A DNA stretch of 14,853 nucleotides from positions 3,677 through 18,529 of the forward strand of contig LFTF01000044.1 of the NCBI GenBank assembly GCA_001512945.1, written 5' to 3'. The stretch is from Clostridiales bacterium DTU023. GTDB lineage: Bacteria > Bacillota > Clostridia > Saccharofermentanales > DTU023. Below are positions 13,304 to 14,853 of the stretch, in pieces; the stretch's first letter is position 1; each line of letters starts with the position of its first letter. The notes beneath the pieces are model-generated. The model ran no database searches, was not told the DNA's origin, and worked only from the letters and a program-made list of their open reading frames with translations. The position numbers and the translations under genes are program-made.

Positions 13304-14395
13304 TCAGCCCTGAGACTTCGTGCGATGCACTCTAAACCCCGAAGAAACCTGGCAATCACCGTCCGTTACCCACATCGCTTCGCAGCCCTGAAACGCTTTC
13401 AGCAACTCGTTTCCATCGTCAACGCTCATGAGCATTAGGGCCGTCGAAAGACTATCAGCAGTCGCAGAATCGGGGGCGATCACAGTAACGGCATCATGAA
13501 AGTTTGCTGGACACAATGTATCAGGATCAATTATGTGAGAGTGGAGTATGCCATTAAATTTAAAAGAGCGTTCGTAATTTCCAGAGGTAACTACCGATTG
13601 ACCCGTTACGTTGACCTTATCGAGCAATTCAACTGCAGGGCTGTTGTCTGGATTACGTATACCGATGCGCCAGGGTTTTCCTGTTACTTGATTGAGACCG
13701 ATCGAACGGACATTGCCACCGACATCGAGTACGCCTGAACAGAGGCCCTCAGCCTCAAGCTTGACAGCGATACGCTCTACGGCAAATCCTTTCGCGATCG
13801 CACCGACATCGAGCGACATCGCCGGATCAGACAGTTCGACTGTCCCCGCCTCGCAATCTACTATCACATCTCGGATTGATATATGCGCTGCCGCCTTCGC
13901 CAAAACCTCCTGCTCAGGCAGATGGGCTTCATCAGGAGACAGGTTGGCTGTCATCCTCGCATCGTGCCATAATTTCAGCACACTCCCCATCGCGATATTA
14001 ACCCGTCCGGCTGTCCGATCATAAACATCAACTCCGTATACGACGAGGTCACAAAGCTCGGCGCTGCAGTCAACCGGCCCTCCTGCCCTGTCGTTGACTG
14101 TTTTCAGGTTCGTGCCGTCAGGAGAATCATTGTAAATGTTATACAGGTGGTGATATCTCCAGAGTTCGCTCTCAATGATGTCTCTATAATGATCGAAATT
14201 TTCCTGACTATCGGCAACAATCAGAGCTGTTGTAACTGTATCGAAAGGTCCCGTTACATATAATTCGTAACGTTTCAGCAAAAATCTGCCGCAACCGGAA
14301 GATAAATCAAGCAAGATCAGTACAACAAAAATGATTGCTGCCATTCGCCACGGCAACTGTTTGTTGCCTGCCTGCGATCTTGCTTTTGCTGTCAT
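13304..14395 (-). CDS. apbE: FAD:protein FMN transferase (ApbE family)
   Basis: Attaches FMN from FAD to Thr/Ser of flavoproteins, such as Na+-translocating NQR/RNF subunits, on the outer face of the membrane. The 363-residue product has a basic N-terminus and a hydrophobic segment (18-32) ending at SSGC35. This could be an atypical lipoprotein box (Ser rather than Leu/Val at -3) or a membrane anchor. The ApbE signatures follow: MSLDVGAIAKGFAVERI (193-209), GVLDVGGNVRSIG (221-233), TSGNYERSF (270-278), HIIDPDT (287-293) and ATADSLSTALMLM (311-323). The ATG overlaps the upstream gene's stop as ATGA, so the two are coupled. No intrinsic terminator is visible in the 108 nt before the next gene, so readthrough into the following operon is possible. 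Confidence 0.93.
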   Translation of the reverse strand: MTAKARSQAGNKQLPWRMAAIIFVVLILLDLSSGCGRFLLKRYELYVTGPFDTVTTALIVADSQENFDHYRDIIESELWRYHHLYNIYNDSPDGTNLKTVNDRAGGPVDCSAELCDLVVYGVDVYDRTAGRVNIAMGSVLKLWHDARMTANLSPDEAHLPEQEVLAKAAAHISIRDVIVDCEAGTVELSDPAMSLDVGAIAKGFAVERIAVKLEAEGLCSGVLDVGGNVRSIGLNQVTGKPWRIGIRNPDNSPAVELLDKVNVTGQSVVTSGNYERSFKFNGILHSHIIDPDTLCPANFHDAVTVIAPDSATADSLSTALMLMSVDDGNELLKAFQGCEAMWVTDGDCQVSSGFRVHRTKSQG

Positions 14396-14853
14396 GAGGC
14401 TGTCTTTCCACTCCCATTGTCACGGAAGAATGCTTGCATCGGTTTCCTGATCGCGTACAGAAGAACGGCGGACAGCAAACCGGTTACGATGCCAAACACA
14501 ATGAGCGGTGGCACGATCAGAAGAAGTGGCAGTTGATATCTTAAGAAAACAAACAAACACAAAAACTGTCCCATATTGTGAAGAATGGCGCCTGTCACAG
14601 ACATCAGGAAAATCGAGACCCTGCCTCGCGTCCATATCTCCAGCGCAATCATGGCTAGAACAGAAAGCAGGGTTCCGGTCAGCGACACAAACCCCGCCAA
14701 AATACCGCGCGTCATTAAAACAAACAGACTTTTTAAAACAGCGACTCCAAACGCCTCCCATGGCCCCAAATAAATCAAGGTCGCCATCACCGCGATATTG
14801 GCAAGTCCGTAACGGATAGGGACAGGTGAAGGCAAAGGCGGAAGGAGCCCCTC
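14392..14853 (-). CDS. Gx transporter family membrane protein (partial, 5' end outside window)
   Basis: The minus-strand frame runs without a stop from the right edge to the stop at 14392-14394, giving at least 154 residues. It begins EGLLPPLPSP followed by VPIRYGLANIAVM, which fits the family pattern of a Glu/Pro-rich loop and a GLAN motif. Several hydrophobic segments and GAILHNMGQ (about 90-98) follow. This family (also labelled heptaprenyl diphosphate synthase component I in Pfam) is an integral membrane protein of unclear function, often next to apbE in Clostridia and linked to flavin or electron-transport genes. The TTG at 14833-14835 is an internal Leu codon rather than the likely start, because homology continues upstream. 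The stop overlaps apbE as ATGA. Confidence 0.85.
   Translation of the reverse strand, partial: EGLLPPLPSPVPIRYGLANIAVMATLIYLGPWEAFGVAVLKSLFVLMTRGILAGFVSLTGTLLSVLAMIALEIWTRGRVSIFLMSVTGAILHNMGQFLCLFVFLRYQLPLLLIVPPLIVFGIVTGLLSAVLLYAIRKPMQAFFRDNGSGKTAS

Overview
The window looks like a chromosomal housekeeping region of a Gram-positive, probably anaerobic member of the Firmicutes, most likely class Clostridia. The signs are gene order (rpsB-tsf-pyrH; scpA-scpB-cmk-plsC-ispH), a bifunctional IspH/ribosomal protein S1 gene of the kind known from Clostridia, a Gx-transporter/ApbE flavin pair, strong AGGAGG-type ribosome binding sites and sigma-A-like promoters. Genus cannot be read from the sequence. 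Base composition looks moderate and even, and I saw no insertion sequence, prophage, CRISPR array, rRNA or tRNA gene. No stretch longer than about 255 bases lacks a gene.

Layout, left to right. Positions 1-1860 hold translation genes on the minus strand: promoter, structured leader, rpsB, tsf and an intrinsic terminator, followed by the first 36 codons of pyrH running off the left edge. Divergent from rpsB, on the plus strand, is an M20 dipeptidase of the PepV/Sapep type with an unusual N-terminal domain of about 180 residues. It ends at a perfectly palindromic two-way terminator (3877-3906) shared with the converging minus-strand pair rtcB-ppa (an RNA ligase and a type I inorganic pyrophosphatase).

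Positions 5700-13300 are one long minus-strand operon. It starts at an extended -10 promoter (13288-13296) and ends at a strong terminator (5706-5740). In transcription order it encodes an M50 site-2 protease, TrpRS with a four-cysteine iron-sulfur-type motif, ScpA, a ScpB-cytidylate kinase fusion, PlsC, and an IspH-S1 fusion with a repetitive acidic linker and a long acidic tail. Gaps are tiny or are 4-nt stop/start overlaps, so translation is probably coupled. The operon joins chromosome segregation, CMP phosphorylation, phospholipid acylation, isoprenoid synthesis and translation.

The right end (13304-14853) holds apbE and a partial Gx-transporter gene in a 4-nt overlap, an arrangement associated with flavin-dependent membrane electron transfer.

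I do not see an obvious new defence or mobile system. The most unusual features are protein architectures: the continuous ScpB-Cmk fusion, the M20 peptidase with an extra Cys/His-containing domain, and the 30/54-bp coding repeats between IspH and S1. The rtcB-ppa pairing also makes mechanistic sense, because RtcB releases pyrophosphate.
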